The notes beneath the pieces are model-generated. The model had not been told where the DNA came from, searched no databases, and worked only from the letters and a program-made list of their open reading frames with translations. This document shows positions 25,557-34,965 of a stretch of 64,000 nucleotides of DNA, in pieces. The stretch lies in assembly GCA_009779855.1 (NCBI GenBank), contig WRBC01000007.1:1-64000 (forward strand). Direction: 5' to 3'. The first letter of the stretch is position 1. The number at the start of each line of letters is the position of its first letter. The stretch comes from Coriobacteriia bacterium. Its GTDB lineage: Bacteria > Actinomycetota > Coriobacteriia > WRKU01 > WQUG01. The position numbers were made by a program, and so were the translations under genes.

Positions 25557-26897
25557 TTAGAACGTCATGGGGTTTCTGGGCTGTCCATTTACGCGAACTT
25601 CCCAGTGCAGGTGGGGGCCAGTACTCCAGCCTGTGCTTCCTACAGCACCAATGCGCTGTCCGGCAGTTACCTGTTGCCCGACGCTTACGTTGATGCCTCC
25701 TGCAATGAGGTGGGCATACAAAGTAGTTACACCATCACCGTGGTCAATAATGATAGTGTTTCCAAAACCACCACGCCAACCAGCAGCAATAACACGTCCG
25801 TCTCCTGATGCCACTACAGCGGCTCCATTGATCCCAGGTCCAGCAATATCGATACCAGTGTGGAATTCGTTGCCGCCACCAAAGGGCCTTGCTCTATTAC
25901 CAAAGGGCGAACTTACGCGGGTAAATCCAGGAACAGGCCATGTCATGCGACCCTGGAAAACTCCACTACCCGTACTTCCTCCCAGGCTTCCGCCACTTTG
26001 CAGTTGGCGTGTAAGTTGTGCCGCGGTCGCTTCATGTTCTGCGGCAAGGGCGCGTAGCCTTTCAGCGTTTGCCTGTGTGTCTGTCAGCATGGCAGAGCGT
26101 TCATTTTGCAGTCTTGTTGCCGTGTCAGCGGCTGCTTGCGCACGCTGTTGTAGGCTACGTAGCTCTGCTTCGGCTGCTGCTGCCTCAGCGCGTCTCTCCG
26201 AAACCTCTACCAGAATAGTGTCGAGTCGCTCTCTCTCATTCTCAAGACGTCTGGTAAGCACCTCAAGGTCAATAGAGATCTGACTGTTATGATCTAGAAC
26301 TACCATGATGTTTTCAGCGCGGGCGATAAGGTCACTTAAGTCTTCGGCGCCAAAAAGGATGGCAAGCAGGGCATTACTTTCGCCCCGATACGTACTTACA
26401 GCACGCGCGTTAAGCAGTTCTTGCTGATGGGCAAGTTCTTCTTCGGTCTCGCCAATCTGAACAGTCAGTATATCTATTTCTTCTTGCAATTCGTTAACTT
26501 CGTTCGTTAACTCTGTAGTTTGCATAGTGGCGCTTTCTACCTGGGGCGCAAGCTCTGCGGCCTGATCGGTGTAGCGCGAAATACTTGCATCAAGGTCACG
26601 AATCTCAGCCTGCAGTTCTTCAGCGCGCTCATCTGCGGCGGCGGCACGTTCACGTGCTTCAGCTGCACGTTCGCGCTCTTCAGCAGCGGTAGCTGGATTA
26701 GCGTAGGCTGTTTCGACTGCCATCCCAAGGACACCGCTGAAAGAACAGACGGCCAGTAGGACAACCATAAGGCTGGCTATTGAGGTGCGGCGAACACGGC
26801 GGCTAAGGCCGATAACCCCAGCACCCTTGTGTGAACAGAGACTTTTTGAATTGCCGTCAGATGACAGCCTGTGTGAAATGCATGAGTTATACTTCAT
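25557..26897 (-). CDS. Exported coiled-coil M23 metallopeptidase (murein hydrolase or activator)
   Basis: A 446-residue protein. It has a long basic N-region and a signal segment (ASLMVVLLAVCSFSGVLGMAV) ending near ETAYA. An Ala/Glu/Arg-rich coiled coil of about 240 residues follows. The C-terminal M23/LytM domain has HTGIDIAG, VVASGDGRVIAAGWRGGFG, IDHGDGVTTLYAHL and TGPHLHWEVRVNG. The zinc ligands H/D (HTGID) and HxH (HLH) are present, so it could be an active peptidoglycan endopeptidase, unlike degenerate EnvC. It would act outside the membrane in division or growth. The ATG at 26897 has no SD, so the start is uncertain. Confidence 0.9.
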   Translation of the reverse strand: MKYNSCISHRLSSDGNSKSLCSHKGAGVIGLSRRVRRTSIASLMVVLLAVCSFSGVLGMAVETAYANPATAAEERERAAEARERAAAADERAEELQAEIRDLDASISRYTDQAAELAPQVESATMQTTELTNEVNELQEEIDILTVQIGETEEELAHQQELLNARAVSTYRGESNALLAILFGAEDLSDLIARAENIMVVLDHNSQISIDLEVLTRRLENERERLDTILVEVSERRAEAAAAEAELRSLQQRAQAAADTATRLQNERSAMLTDTQANAERLRALAAEHEATAAQLTRQLQSGGSLGGSTGSGVFQGRMTWPVPGFTRVSSPFGNRARPFGGGNEFHTGIDIAGPGINGAAVVASGDGRVIAAGWRGGFGNTIIIDHGDGVTTLYAHLIAGGINVSVGQQVTAGQRIGAVGSTGWSTGPHLHWEVRVNGQPRNPMTF

Positions 26898-26991
26898 AGT
26901 GTCAGAAATTATACGGAGCCTACTTACGCATTACTACCGCAGGTATAACCTGGTTGCACATTCGTAAGATTTTCGAAAGGGAATCGTTTCA

Positions 26992-27978
26992 GTGTTCACA
27001 AATACTTCAAATCGCATGCCACAAATGAACGAGATTCTGGCTAAACGTCAACTTTCAGACGGAATCATTGAACTCACCGTGTACGAACCACGCATAGCAG
27101 CAAAATGCCAGGCAGGTCAATTCTTCATGCTTAGGGCTTGTCCGCGCGGCGAGCGCGTCCCCTTCACCTTTAGTGACTGGTCTCGTGAAGAGGGTTGGAT
27201 CCGTTTCATCTTTATGGTGGTCGGAAAGACAACTTCACTATTGGCAGAACAGAAGGTGGGAGAGTACGTCCAAGACTTAGCAGGTCCCCTCGGACGACCT
27301 TCCCTGTCTAGTCATGATACGCGTAGGCCCAGACTCGGTAGCGACTTTGAAGGTCTAGCCCCAGGGGGCAATGTGGTCGTCGTTGGTGGAGGCGTTGGAA
27401 CTGCTGTAGCTTATCCCGTTGCCCGGGCATTATGCGAAGAGGGCTACCAAGTTCAGGTTATTATTGGTGCGCGTACTGCTAGCCTAGTGATACTGGAAGA
27501 AGAGCTACGTGCGCTTCCTCTAGAAGGGTTGCATATTATGACTGATGACGGCAGCACAGGTGAAAGGGGACTTGTTACAGCCCCCTTGAAGCAGATTTGC
27601 GAAGCTAAGCAGGTAAGTCATGCAGTAATCATCGGTCCAGCAGTTATGATGAAGTTTGCCTCTGCAACAGCGCTTGATGCTGGGGTTCCGGCTACGGTTA
27701 GCCTGAATCCTCTTATGATAGATGGTACGGGCATGTGTGGTGCGTGCCGGGTCAGCATAAATGGGCAGACAAAGTTTGCTTGCGTGGATGGACCAGACTT
27801 CTCTGCAGCGGGGGTTGACTGGGCAGAGCTTATGTCAAGGCAGCGATCTTACACTGATGAAGAGCGTTTGGCACATGGAAGTTGGCTAAGCGAACACAGG
27901 CACGATGATTGCGACTGCTTTGACGAAAAAACAATCTGGAGAAAAGAGTCAAAGGGTCCGGTAGGGGGCAGTGCATAA
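26992..27978 (+). CDS. nfnA: NADH-dependent ferredoxin:NADP+ oxidoreductase, small subunit (NfnA-like)
   Basis: A 328-residue FAD/NAD-binding protein of the NfnA / sulfide dehydrogenase alpha / PyrK-like group. Features: N-terminal FAD-binding barrel (GQFFMLRACPRGERVPFTFSD), dinucleotide motif VVVGGGVGTAV, and a C-terminal [2Fe-2S] cluster MCGACRVSINGQ..FACVDGPDF. Nfn couples NADH and reduced ferredoxin to NADP+ reduction by flavin-based bifurcation. The start is GTG at 26992 with AAAGGGA; an internal ATG at residue 9 is an alternative. The stop overlaps the next gene (1 base). Confidence 0.9.
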   Translation: MFTNTSNRMPQMNEILAKRQLSDGIIELTVYEPRIAAKCQAGQFFMLRACPRGERVPFTFSDWSREEGWIRFIFMVVGKTTSLLAEQKVGEYVQDLAGPLGRPSLSSHDTRRPRLGSDFEGLAPGGNVVVVGGGVGTAVAYPVARALCEEGYQVQVIIGARTASLVILEEELRALPLEGLHIMTDDGSTGERGLVTAPLKQICEAKQVSHAVIIGPAVMMKFASATALDAGVPATVSLNPLMIDGTGMCGACRVSINGQTKFACVDGPDFSAAGVDWAELMSRQRSYTDEERLAHGSWLSEHRHDDCDCFDEKTIWRKESKGPVGGSA

Positions 27979-29516
27979 TGAATGAGCGCGACTATAACCA
28001 GGAGGGGAATAATCAAGGTGAGGGTACCCTCCAGCCCAGCCCATCATCACCTGCCTCCTTACCCAACGATCTGCCTAGGACACGTCCTGTCACACGTGCA
28101 GCGAAGCCAACGCGGCATAGACCTTCACGTGAACCGCGTCATGCTATGGCAAATCAGCCGGCAAGCCAGCGTACTAACAACTTTGATGAAGTTGCTCTGG
28201 GGTATACCTTAGAGCAGGCCACGGCAGAAGCTCAACGTTGCCTGCAGTGCAGGAATGCTCCCTGCGAATCTGGTTGTCCTGTAGAGGTGCGTATCAAGGA
28301 TTTCATAGCTGCCATGATTGGCAATGACTTACCTGCGGGTGTTGCGGCACTTAAAGAACGCAATGCGCTGCCGGCAGTTTGCGGTCGGGTATGTCCGCAG
28401 GAAAACCAATGTGAAGCAAAGTGTGTACTGGCAAAGCGCGGCGAACCTGTTGCAATTGGTAGGTTGGAACGCTTTTTGGCAGACTGGGACCGTAGTCGTC
28501 CCGAAAATGAACGTAACATGACAAAGTTACAGTCATGTAAGCATAAGCGTGTAGCAGTTATAGGATCAGGTCCAGCAGGATTGGCCTGTGCAGGAGAGCT
28601 CTCTCTGCGAGGTTATCATGTTGAAGTTTTCGAGGCTCTGCATGCACCAGGTGGTGTACTGGCCTATGGAATCCCTGAATTCCGCCTGCCTAATGACATT
28701 CTTGAAGATGAGGTTGCAGCGCTTCGCAAATCGCGGGTTACCCTGCACATGAATGCACCCATCGGCGCGCTTGCTAGTTGTGAAGAGTTATTGGAAGAAG
28801 GTTTTCAGGCTGTGTTTATAGGGGTGGGTGCCGGGCTACCACGCTTCATGGATATCCCGGGCGAGAACCTAAATGGGGTGTACTCTGCCAATGAGTTTTT
28901 GACGCGCGTTAACCTTATGCATGCCCATGAATTCCCCAGTTGGGATACCCCTGTGCAACGGGGACGCAAGGTCGTAGTTGTTGGTGGGGGCAATGTTGCA
29001 ATGGACGCGGCACGTACTGCCCTGCGTCTAGGCGCTGAAGAGGTTACCTTAGCCTATCGCAGGACTCAAGCAGAGATGCCTGCACGCGATGAAGAGATCG
29101 AGCACGCTATAGAAGAAGGTGTTAAGCTGCTAGAACTGGCTGCGCCTTTAGAAGTAGTCGGGGAAGATGGCTGGGCTACTGGTTTGCGCCTGCAAAAGAT
29201 GGAGCTGGGTAGAGCAGATGCGTCAGGCCGCCGCCGTCCTATACCACGGGAAGGGGAGGAATACACCCATCCCTGCGACACGGTAGTAAGTGCCATAGGA
29301 ACCTTGGCTCATCCCCATTTGCGTGAAGTAGCTGACGTGGAAGTAAATGAATGGGGCTATCTGGCTGTAGGCGAAGACGGACAGACATCCAATCCGCGTA
29401 TATTTGCAGGGGGCGACATTGTTACGGGCGCTGCTACCGTAATAGAGGCAATGGGAGCAGGAAAATCAGCAGCCATTGCTATCGATGAAATGCTAGATGC
29501 CTCAGGTAGCCACTAA
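27978..29516 (+). CDS. nfnB: NADH-dependent ferredoxin:NADP+ oxidoreductase, large subunit (NfnB-like)
   Basis: A 512-residue GltD/NfnB-type flavoprotein. Fe-S cluster cysteines lie in CLQCRNAPCESGCPVEV and CGRVCPQENQCEAKCV; the FAD motif is VIGSGPAGLACAGEL, the NADPH motif VVVVGGGNVAMDAAR, and the C-terminal FAD motif IFAGGDIVTGAATVIEAMG. As NfnB or as stand-alone NADPH-dependent glutamate synthase small chain it is indistinguishable by fold, but coupling with nfnA favours Nfn. The N-terminal 45 or so residues are Ser/Pro/Gln-rich and unusual; the conserved part starts at about residue 48. Confidence 0.9.
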   Translation: MNERDYNQEGNNQGEGTLQPSPSSPASLPNDLPRTRPVTRAAKPTRHRPSREPRHAMANQPASQRTNNFDEVALGYTLEQATAEAQRCLQCRNAPCESGCPVEVRIKDFIAAMIGNDLPAGVAALKERNALPAVCGRVCPQENQCEAKCVLAKRGEPVAIGRLERFLADWDRSRPENERNMTKLQSCKHKRVAVIGSGPAGLACAGELSLRGYHVEVFEALHAPGGVLAYGIPEFRLPNDILEDEVAALRKSRVTLHMNAPIGALASCEELLEEGFQAVFIGVGAGLPRFMDIPGENLNGVYSANEFLTRVNLMHAHEFPSWDTPVQRGRKVVVVGGGNVAMDAARTALRLGAEEVTLAYRRTQAEMPARDEEIEHAIEEGVKLLELAAPLEVVGEDGWATGLRLQKMELGRADASGRRRPIPREGEEYTHPCDTVVSAIGTLAHPHLREVADVEVNEWGYLAVGEDGQTSNPRIFAGGDIVTGAATVIEAMGAGKSAAIAIDEMLDASGSH

Positions 29517-29587
29517 CCATATTGATCTTTGATCATCGAGTACACAATATTGCTGGAAACCTATTTAGAGAAGCGGGGAGTTAGCTT

Positions 29588-30922
29588 ATGTTAGATGCAA
29601 AATTTGTTCGTGAGAATCCTGATGTCGTACGTGCTGCTATGCAGTCACGTGGCTCAAGTTGGGATGTGAACGAATTTCTTGCATTAGATGAGAAGCGCCG
29701 AGCAATAATCCCTGAGGTCGAAAGCCTGCAAGCTAAACGTAATGCAGCATCAAAGCAAATCGGCGCCCTGATGAAAGAGGGGAGACGTGCTGAGGCGGAG
29801 GCAGCCAAAGCAGAGGTTGCAAACATCAAGGATAAGACAGCGAGTCTTGATGCACAGCGTGCAGACCTCGACATGCAGGTTCGCCATTTGCTGGTCACAG
29901 CCCCCAATCTGCCCGATGCCAGCGTGACGACCGGGCAAAGTGAAGATGACAACCCCGAGGTTAAGCGTTGGGGCACACCACGCGACTTCGCCGCAGAAGG
30001 CTTCGAGCCTCAGGCGCACTGGGACTTAGGGCCAGCTTTAGGGATTGTAGACTTTGAGCGTGCAGTAAAGTTGGCAGAGAGCCGCTTTGCCGTGCTAGCA
30101 GGAAAAGGTGCTGCCCTCGAGCGTGCGCTCATTACCTTTATGATTGATCAGCATCTTGATGCAGGTTACAAAGAGTGGTGGCTGCCTGTACTGGCAAACA
30201 CCGATACTTTATTTGGTTCAGGGAATCTGCCAAAGTTTGAAGATGACCTGTATAAGACTAAGACAGAGTGCAATATTAGCGAAGAAGAAGGCGGCGTTAC
30301 TGCAGGTCAACTTTACCTGACCCCAACTGCGGAGGCTACTCTAACAAGTCTGCACCGTGATGAAGTTCTTGAAGGTAAGCAGTTGCCGCTGTATTATACG
30401 GCTTACACCCCCTGTTTTCGCGAGGAAGCAGGAAGTGCTGGACGTGACACGCGTGGACTTATCAGGGTACACCAATTCGACAAAGTTGAAATGGTCAAGC
30501 TCACCCGTCCAGAGGACAGCTTTGGTGCACTTGAAAAAATGACCCTGCAGGCAGAAAAAATTCTAGAATTGCTAGGGCTGCCGTATCGCCGAATTGAGCT
30601 GTGTACAGGTGACATGGGCTTTGCAAGCGCAAAAACTTATGATCTTGAGGTTTGGTTGCCTTCTTACCGTGACTACAAAGAGATATCTAGTTGCTCTAAT
30701 TGTGTTGACTTCCAGGCACGCCGTGCAAACTTGAAGTACCGTGATCCGGAAAACTTTAAAGGTTCGCGTTTCCTACATACACTCAATGGAAGTGGCCTGG
30801 CAGTCGGGCGCACCTTTGCCGCAATCATTGAAAACTACCAAAGCGAAGACGGTAGCGTAACTATTCCAGAGGTGCTGCGTCCTTACATGCGCGGATTAGA
30901 GGTAATTACGGCAGATGAGTAG
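29588..30922 (+). CDS. serS: Seryl-tRNA synthetase
   Basis: A 444-residue class II synthetase. The N-terminal coiled-coil arm (29-110, MLDAKFVRENPDVVRAAM start) is followed by motif 2 CFREEAGSAGRDTRGLIRVHQF and motif 3 GSGLAVGRTFAAIIENYQ. It charges tRNA-Ser. The preceding 71 bases show no T-box. The stop overlaps the start of the YibE/F gene by eight bases, so the two are cotranslated. Confidence 0.97.
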   Translation: MLDAKFVRENPDVVRAAMQSRGSSWDVNEFLALDEKRRAIIPEVESLQAKRNAASKQIGALMKEGRRAEAEAAKAEVANIKDKTASLDAQRADLDMQVRHLLVTAPNLPDASVTTGQSEDDNPEVKRWGTPRDFAAEGFEPQAHWDLGPALGIVDFERAVKLAESRFAVLAGKGAALERALITFMIDQHLDAGYKEWWLPVLANTDTLFGSGNLPKFEDDLYKTKTECNISEEEGGVTAGQLYLTPTAEATLTSLHRDEVLEGKQLPLYYTAYTPCFREEAGSAGRDTRGLIRVHQFDKVEMVKLTRPEDSFGALEKMTLQAEKILELLGLPYRRIELCTGDMGFASAKTYDLEVWLPSYRDYKEISSCSNCVDFQARRANLKYRDPENFKGSRFLHTLNGSGLAVGRTFAAIIENYQSEDGSVTIPEVLRPYMRGLEVITADE

Positions 30923-32306
30923 AGCACAGTACAAAAAGGACTCAGCAAAGCTAGCGAAGCCAAAAAAACCCTCGAAACCAAAGCAAGCACCAGAGCCGGT
31001 TCACGGCCCAGTGCTAGCACAGGAATCAGAGCCAAGCCGCATATCGAAGTTTCTTCGTGTGCTTTTCTATGTTTTTGCCGTAGCACTTTCTGCGGCATTT
31101 CTTTACTTTGGAAATATCATAGCGACGGGCGATGGTGATTTTAGGTCTGAAACCGAAGATGCTACCGTCTACAATGCGAGGGTTATTGACATTGTAGACC
31201 GTACGGTAGACGATTTCGAAGTATCTCAGGACTTCTCCCTTTCTGAGGTAATGCTCATTTTGCGTGCCGAAATTACCAGTGGGGACAGGCGCGGGGAAAC
31301 TGTTTTAGTAGAGCATCACATTTCTGACATGCTTGAAGTCTCTGACTACGAACTTGCAGTAGGGGACAGAATCATTATTGGTGACATGCAGCATGCTGAC
31401 CATTTTGTATTTATGGATTACCAAAGAATCAACTACATAGCGATCCTTGGAGCCATCTTCTTTGTTCTGGTAGTGGTTCTAGGCAAGATGAAGGGCTTTA
31501 ACTCGATTATTGCCTTGGGCTTCACTTGCCTGGCTGTCTTTATGGTGCTTATTCCTGCGATTTTATCTGGACATAATATCTATGTGGTCGTGCTGATCAT
31601 TTGTGCTTACACCATAATTTCTACCTTTCTCATAGTCATTGGACCCAACAGAAAATCTTTGACCGCTATCATAGGTTCGCTGGGAGGGGTCTTGCTCGCA
31701 GCACTTCTTATGTTGCTTATGGATGGCATTATGCATCTAACAGGACTTATTGAAAGTGACTCACGCTCGCTTCTTTACTTGCCCGTAGAAACTCCCATAG
31801 ACTTAAGAGCAATCCTTTTTGCTGGGGTGATACTGGGCTCGGCTGGGGCGGTTATGGACGTCGCGATGTCAATATCTTCTGCATTGTGGGAGATAAGACT
31901 AGCTGACGCAAAGGCGCACTTCAAAAGTTTGCTTAAGTCAGGGATAGAGATTGGCAGAGACACCCTTGGTACCATGCTTAATACGCTCGTTCTTGCCTAC
32001 ATAGGTAGTTCGCTCACCCTAATTCTGCTTGTGACAGCTTATGCAACCTCATTGACGGAACTTCTCAATACAGAGATGATTACCGCAGAATTCCTTAGAG
32101 CACTTATCGGAAGCTTCGGAATGCTCTTTGCCATTCCCCTGACAGCAGTAATCTGTGCATGGTGGTTTTCTCGAAGCAGGGGGACAGGGGATACAGGCGG
32201 CGGAGCAAGTCCAGAGTCAGGGATTGCCGCACAGGATGAAGTCCCACCGTCACAACAGATAGATCAAGATTTTGATCCAAAGCATTATGTAGAGCTGTCT
32301 TTGTAA
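30915..32306 (+). CDS. YibE/F-family membrane protein
   Basis: A 463-residue integral membrane protein with a basic/Pro-rich cytosolic head, one helix (FLRVLFYVFAVALSAAFLYFG), an extracytoplasmic beta domain (DATVYNARVIDIVD through HADHFVFMDYQR), and about seven further helices. The order domain-then-polytopic bundle (INYIAILGAIFFVLVVVLGKMKG, RAILFAGVILGSAGAVMDVAMSISSALWEI) is that of YibE/F. No biochemical function is known for this family. It overlaps serS by eight bases, so its expression is tied to that of a housekeeping gene. Confidence 0.88.
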   Translation: MSRAQYKKDSAKLAKPKKPSKPKQAPEPVHGPVLAQESEPSRISKFLRVLFYVFAVALSAAFLYFGNIIATGDGDFRSETEDATVYNARVIDIVDRTVDDFEVSQDFSLSEVMLILRAEITSGDRRGETVLVEHHISDMLEVSDYELAVGDRIIIGDMQHADHFVFMDYQRINYIAILGAIFFVLVVVLGKMKGFNSIIALGFTCLAVFMVLIPAILSGHNIYVVVLIICAYTIISTFLIVIGPNRKSLTAIIGSLGGVLLAALLMLLMDGIMHLTGLIESDSRSLLYLPVETPIDLRAILFAGVILGSAGAVMDVAMSISSALWEIRLADAKAHFKSLLKSGIEIGRDTLGTMLNTLVLAYIGSSLTLILLVTAYATSLTELLNTEMITAEFLRALIGSFGMLFAIPLTAVICAWWFSRSRGTGDTGGGASPESGIAAQDEVPPSQQIDQDFDPKHYVELSL

Positions 32307-32407
32307 GTGCATAGTAAGTATGCGTTCATGTTTCTTATTCGCAAGTGCAGATTGTTGTGTCCTTGCCTAGAAATACCTGGAGTACTGGTTGGTGGCTTCG
32401 CCGGGTC

Positions 32408-32998
32408 TTATACGCTATTGCTAGGAGGAGCCCAAATTCCGTAGTGCAGCTTTACGACATCGATAAAGGATTGCCCCTTATCTTCTGTTGAAGGAATAGG
32501 TAGAAAGTAAATGGGGTCGCTGGCGAAATACCAGCATCCGTCTAGACGAATAAGTCTTGCTGCAACCAGTCCCGCATTGTCTTCTATACTTTGAGATGCC
32601 GTGGCGTCACGAACCTCGAAGTGTGCATCTGTGCTGCATTCTCTTAGGGTAAGCATTTGACTTTTTGTATCAACCTTCTCAATCCAGAAATGACTCACAT
32701 AGCTGGAATCATTGGCTTGTTGCATTAGGTCGAGCTCTTGCGCATCAAGTTCATCAGGATTACGGTAGATATAGGTTTCGAGCGCAGTCTTTCCTGTCTT
32801 TAGTCGAAAGTCATAGGCTAGCCATTCGTTGAAGAGTTGCTCGATCTTTTCCTTTGGTACACGCTCTTGTGTTGCTTGCACGTAGGCGAAGAATTCCTGT
32901 CCTGCACGGTCAACAACCTCTGGGTGCTGCTCGTAAAAATGCTGCAAGACGAGGCCCATCTGTGGGCTAGGGTAGTCAAAGCTTTGTCGTTCCTGCAT
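32408..32998 (-). CDS. Hypothetical protein
   Basis: A 196-residue soluble protein I do not recognise. The N-terminal 80 residues are helical (LVLQHFYEQHPEVVDRAGQ, KIEQLFNEWLAYDFRLKTG, TALETYIYRNP) and the rest contains beta strands (HFEVRDATASQ, ARLIRLDGCWYF). It looks like a small helical domain joined to an OB- or SH3-like part. It is eight bases from the upstream GGQ gene on the same strand, so an operon is likely. Confidence 0.75.
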   Translation of the reverse strand: MQERQSFDYPSPQMGLVLQHFYEQHPEVVDRAGQEFFAYVQATQERVPKEKIEQLFNEWLAYDFRLKTGKTALETYIYRNPDELDAQELDLMQQANDSSYVSHFWIEKVDTKSQMLTLRECSTDAHFEVRDATASQSIEDNAGLVAARLIRLDGCWYFASDPIYFLPIPSTEDKGQSFIDVVKLHYGIWAPPSNSV

Positions 32999-33006
32999 GA
33001 ATCCTC

Positions 33007-33351
33007 CTACTCTTCGATTTGTCTGCGACTGCGCTTCTTGTCTGAAAGACGCTTTTTGGCATCAAGCCTTCTTTTGGTGGCGGCCCTGCTAGGACGTGTC
33101 GCTACGCGCTTTGGGGGACGATAATTGGCAGCCTCTAGTTGATAGCGCAACCTTTTCAAGGCAACACGCTTATTCATAAGTTGGCTGCGTTCATTGCGCG
33201 CGACAACAGTGATTCCGCTAGGCTCATGTATCAGTCTGACAGCACTGTCAGTGGTGTTTACCCCTTGACCCCCAGGACCGGAGCTACGAAATACTTGCAC
33301 TTGGCATTGACGCAGAAGGCTTTTGTCATCTTTCGGGATAGCATGCTTCAT
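33007..33351 (-). CDS. Peptide chain release factor-like protein (GGQ domain)
   Basis: A 114-residue protein with the class I release-factor catalytic motif [18 protein letters not shown] (about 23-40) and a Lys/Arg-rich C-terminus, as in ArfB (YaeJ) or RF-H-like proteins. GGQ triggers peptidyl-tRNA hydrolysis on the ribosome. The basic tail would sit in the empty mRNA channel of a stalled ribosome in ArfB. Whether it rescues stalled ribosomes, or acts as RF-H with a partner, cannot be read here. It forms a pair with the downstream hypothetical gene. Confidence 0.88.
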   Translation of the reverse strand: MKHAIPKDDKSLLRQCQVQVFRSSGPGGQGVNTTDSAVRLIHEPSGITVVARNERSQLMNKRVALKRLRYQLEAANYRPPKRVATRPSRAATKRRLDAKKRLSDKKRSRRQIEE

Positions 33352-33421
33352 ATCAATTAAGTGTAACGCATGACCTTGCAGAGGGTACTGTAGTAAGTCA
33401 GGATCATGACTACTGCATCTT

Positions 33422-33462
33422 TAAAATATTTTATGTAACACTTTGTTACATAAAATATTTTA
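33422..33462. repeat. 41-base perfect inverted repeat upstream of the sulfhydrylase gene
   Basis: Arms TAAAATATTTTATGTAACA (33422-33440) and its exact reverse complement (33444-33462) are separated by CTT. It lies just before a TATACT -10 element (33477-33482) of the gene at 33551. The core TGTAACA-N3-TGTTACA looks like a dimer operator; an RNA stem of 19 base pairs is also possible. Confidence 0.9.
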
Positions 33463-33476
33463 CTTGAATTTTGCTC

Positions 33477-33482
33477 TATACT
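33477..33482 (+). promoter_or_regulatory. -10 element for the sulfhydrylase gene
   Basis: TATACT, 69 bases before the start codon, with no good -35 at 17 bases; the upstream area is occupied by the long inverted repeat, so a repressor or activator is likely to govern it. Confidence 0.55.
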
Positions 33483-33550
33483 AGTGCAAGTGAAAAGAAA
33501 CTACCACGATAACTACTCTAGAAATTTAGGACACAAAAAAGGAGAAAGAA

Positions 33551-34834
33551 ATGGAATTTAGTACAAAGTGCTTGCAGGCAGGATATGAGCCGGGAAATGG
33601 GGGCCCGCGTCAAATCCCTATCTATCAAAATACAACATGGTATTTTGATTCGGCAGAACATCAGGCGAAAATCTTCAACTTAGAAGAGGCAGGCTACTTC
33701 TATTCACGTCTGTCAAACCCTACCTGTGATGCAGTGGCGGCTCGCCTTGCAGCTTTGGAAGGGGGAGCAGCTGCGGTACTAACCTCTTCAGGGCAGGCGG
33801 CCTCGTTTTATTCGGTCTTTAATATCTGTCAGGCAGGGGATCATCTAATCTGCGCCCATCAGGTTTATGGGGGTACCTATAATCTATTTGCGGTGACTCT
33901 GCCAAAAATGGGTATAGAGGTAAGCTTTGTTGACGCAGATGCACCTTTAGAAGAGCTAAAAAAAGAAATTCGTCCTAACACGAAAGCTATTTTCGGGGAG
34001 ACTCTTTCCAATCCTTCTTTAAAAGTACTTGACATCGAAAAGTTTGCGGCTCTTGCAGATGCAGCAGGTGCGCCTCTTATTGTAGATAACACCTTCCCAA
34101 CACCCTTTAACTGTCGACCCATTGAACATGGTGCCGATATCGTTGTTCATTCAACGACAAAATACCTAGACGGACACGGGGCACAACTAGGTGGTGTAAT
34201 TATTGACAGTGGCAAATTCGATTGGGCAGCACAGGGCGATAAGTACGCCGGACTGACTCAGCCTGATCCTTCCTATCACGGACTAGTATTTACTGACCAC
34301 TTTGGTCAAGAGGCAGCCTATGTCTATAAATTGGTAACATGGCTGTTCCGTGATTTGGGGGCACCATCATCGCCGCAGAATGCGTTCATCCTAGGGATGA
34401 ATATTGAGTCCTTGCCGGTGCGCATTGAACGTCATATAGAGAACGCCCAGGCTGTTGCAGAGTGGCTTGATGCAGACAGCAGAATCGCATCTGTTAATTA
34501 TTCAGGCCTCGAAGGTGATGACCAGCATGTCTTAGCTAGTAAGTATTTTGACCATGCTGGCGGGTGCGGTGTTATTTCCTTTGAGCTTAGCGGGGAATAC
34601 GACAATGCTGTGAGGTTCTTGGACGGACTTAAAGTGGCGCGCATAGCGACGCATGTAGCCGACGCTCGCACCTGTGTCTTGCATCCGGCCTCTACTACAC
34701 ATCGCCAGTTGAGCGACGCACAAAGAGCAGAGGCAGGGGTAGCACCTACCTTAGTTCGCATAAGTGTAGGAATTGAGGATGTACGTGACTTGATCGCTGA
34801 CCTTGATCAGGCTTTGGAAGGTGCGTTTTCTTAA
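33551..34834 (+). CDS. metY: O-acetylhomoserine sulfhydrylase / PLP Cys-Met metabolism enzyme (MetY-like)
   Basis: A 427-residue PLP enzyme of the Cys/Met metabolism family, of MetY length. The PLP lysine is in VHSTTKYLDGHG; other family blocks are YSRLSNPTCDAVAARLAALEGG, VLTSSGQAASF and VDNTFPTPFNCRP. It would form homocysteine from O-acetylhomoserine and sulfide; a C-S lyase or gamma-synthase activity cannot be excluded from sequence. SD AAGGAGAA. The palindrome upstream suggests methionine- or sulfur-responsive control. Adenosylhomocysteinase, which also yields homocysteine, lies close by. Confidence 0.92.
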   Translation: MEFSTKCLQAGYEPGNGGPRQIPIYQNTTWYFDSAEHQAKIFNLEEAGYFYSRLSNPTCDAVAARLAALEGGAAAVLTSSGQAASFYSVFNICQAGDHLICAHQVYGGTYNLFAVTLPKMGIEVSFVDADAPLEELKKEIRPNTKAIFGETLSNPSLKVLDIEKFAALADAAGAPLIVDNTFPTPFNCRPIEHGADIVVHSTTKYLDGHGAQLGGVIIDSGKFDWAAQGDKYAGLTQPDPSYHGLVFTDHFGQEAAYVYKLVTWLFRDLGAPSSPQNAFILGMNIESLPVRIERHIENAQAVAEWLDADSRIASVNYSGLEGDDQHVLASKYFDHAGGCGVISFELSGEYDNAVRFLDGLKVARIATHVADARTCVLHPASTTHRQLSDAQRAEAGVAPTLVRISVGIEDVRDLIADLDQALEGAFS

Positions 34835-34897
34835 GCGGCCTTGTGCCCTGCAGTTCAACACCACGGGGTTGTCGAATTGTCACGTAGTCGGCAAATT

Positions 34898-34933
34898 AAA
34901 AGGAGCACCTACTCAAAGCAGGTGCTCCTTTTT
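34898..34933 (+). terminator. Rho-independent terminator
   Basis: AAAAGGAGCACCT (from about 34898) pairs with AGGTGCTCC around a nine-base loop and is followed by TTTTT. It ends the metY unit; the left A-run may also serve the convergent gene ending at 34966. Confidence 0.9.
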
Positions 34934-34965
34934 GCTTCATAGTTGTTCTTGCTATTAGACTGCTC

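Noticed and set aside
25567..26283. Plus-strand frame antisense to the M23 gene
   Set aside because: Low-complexity shadow of the coiled-coil gene; no SD and no domain.
29517..29587. T-box riboswitch before serS
   Set aside because: Only 71 bases, without the T-box sequence or a terminator/antiterminator pair.
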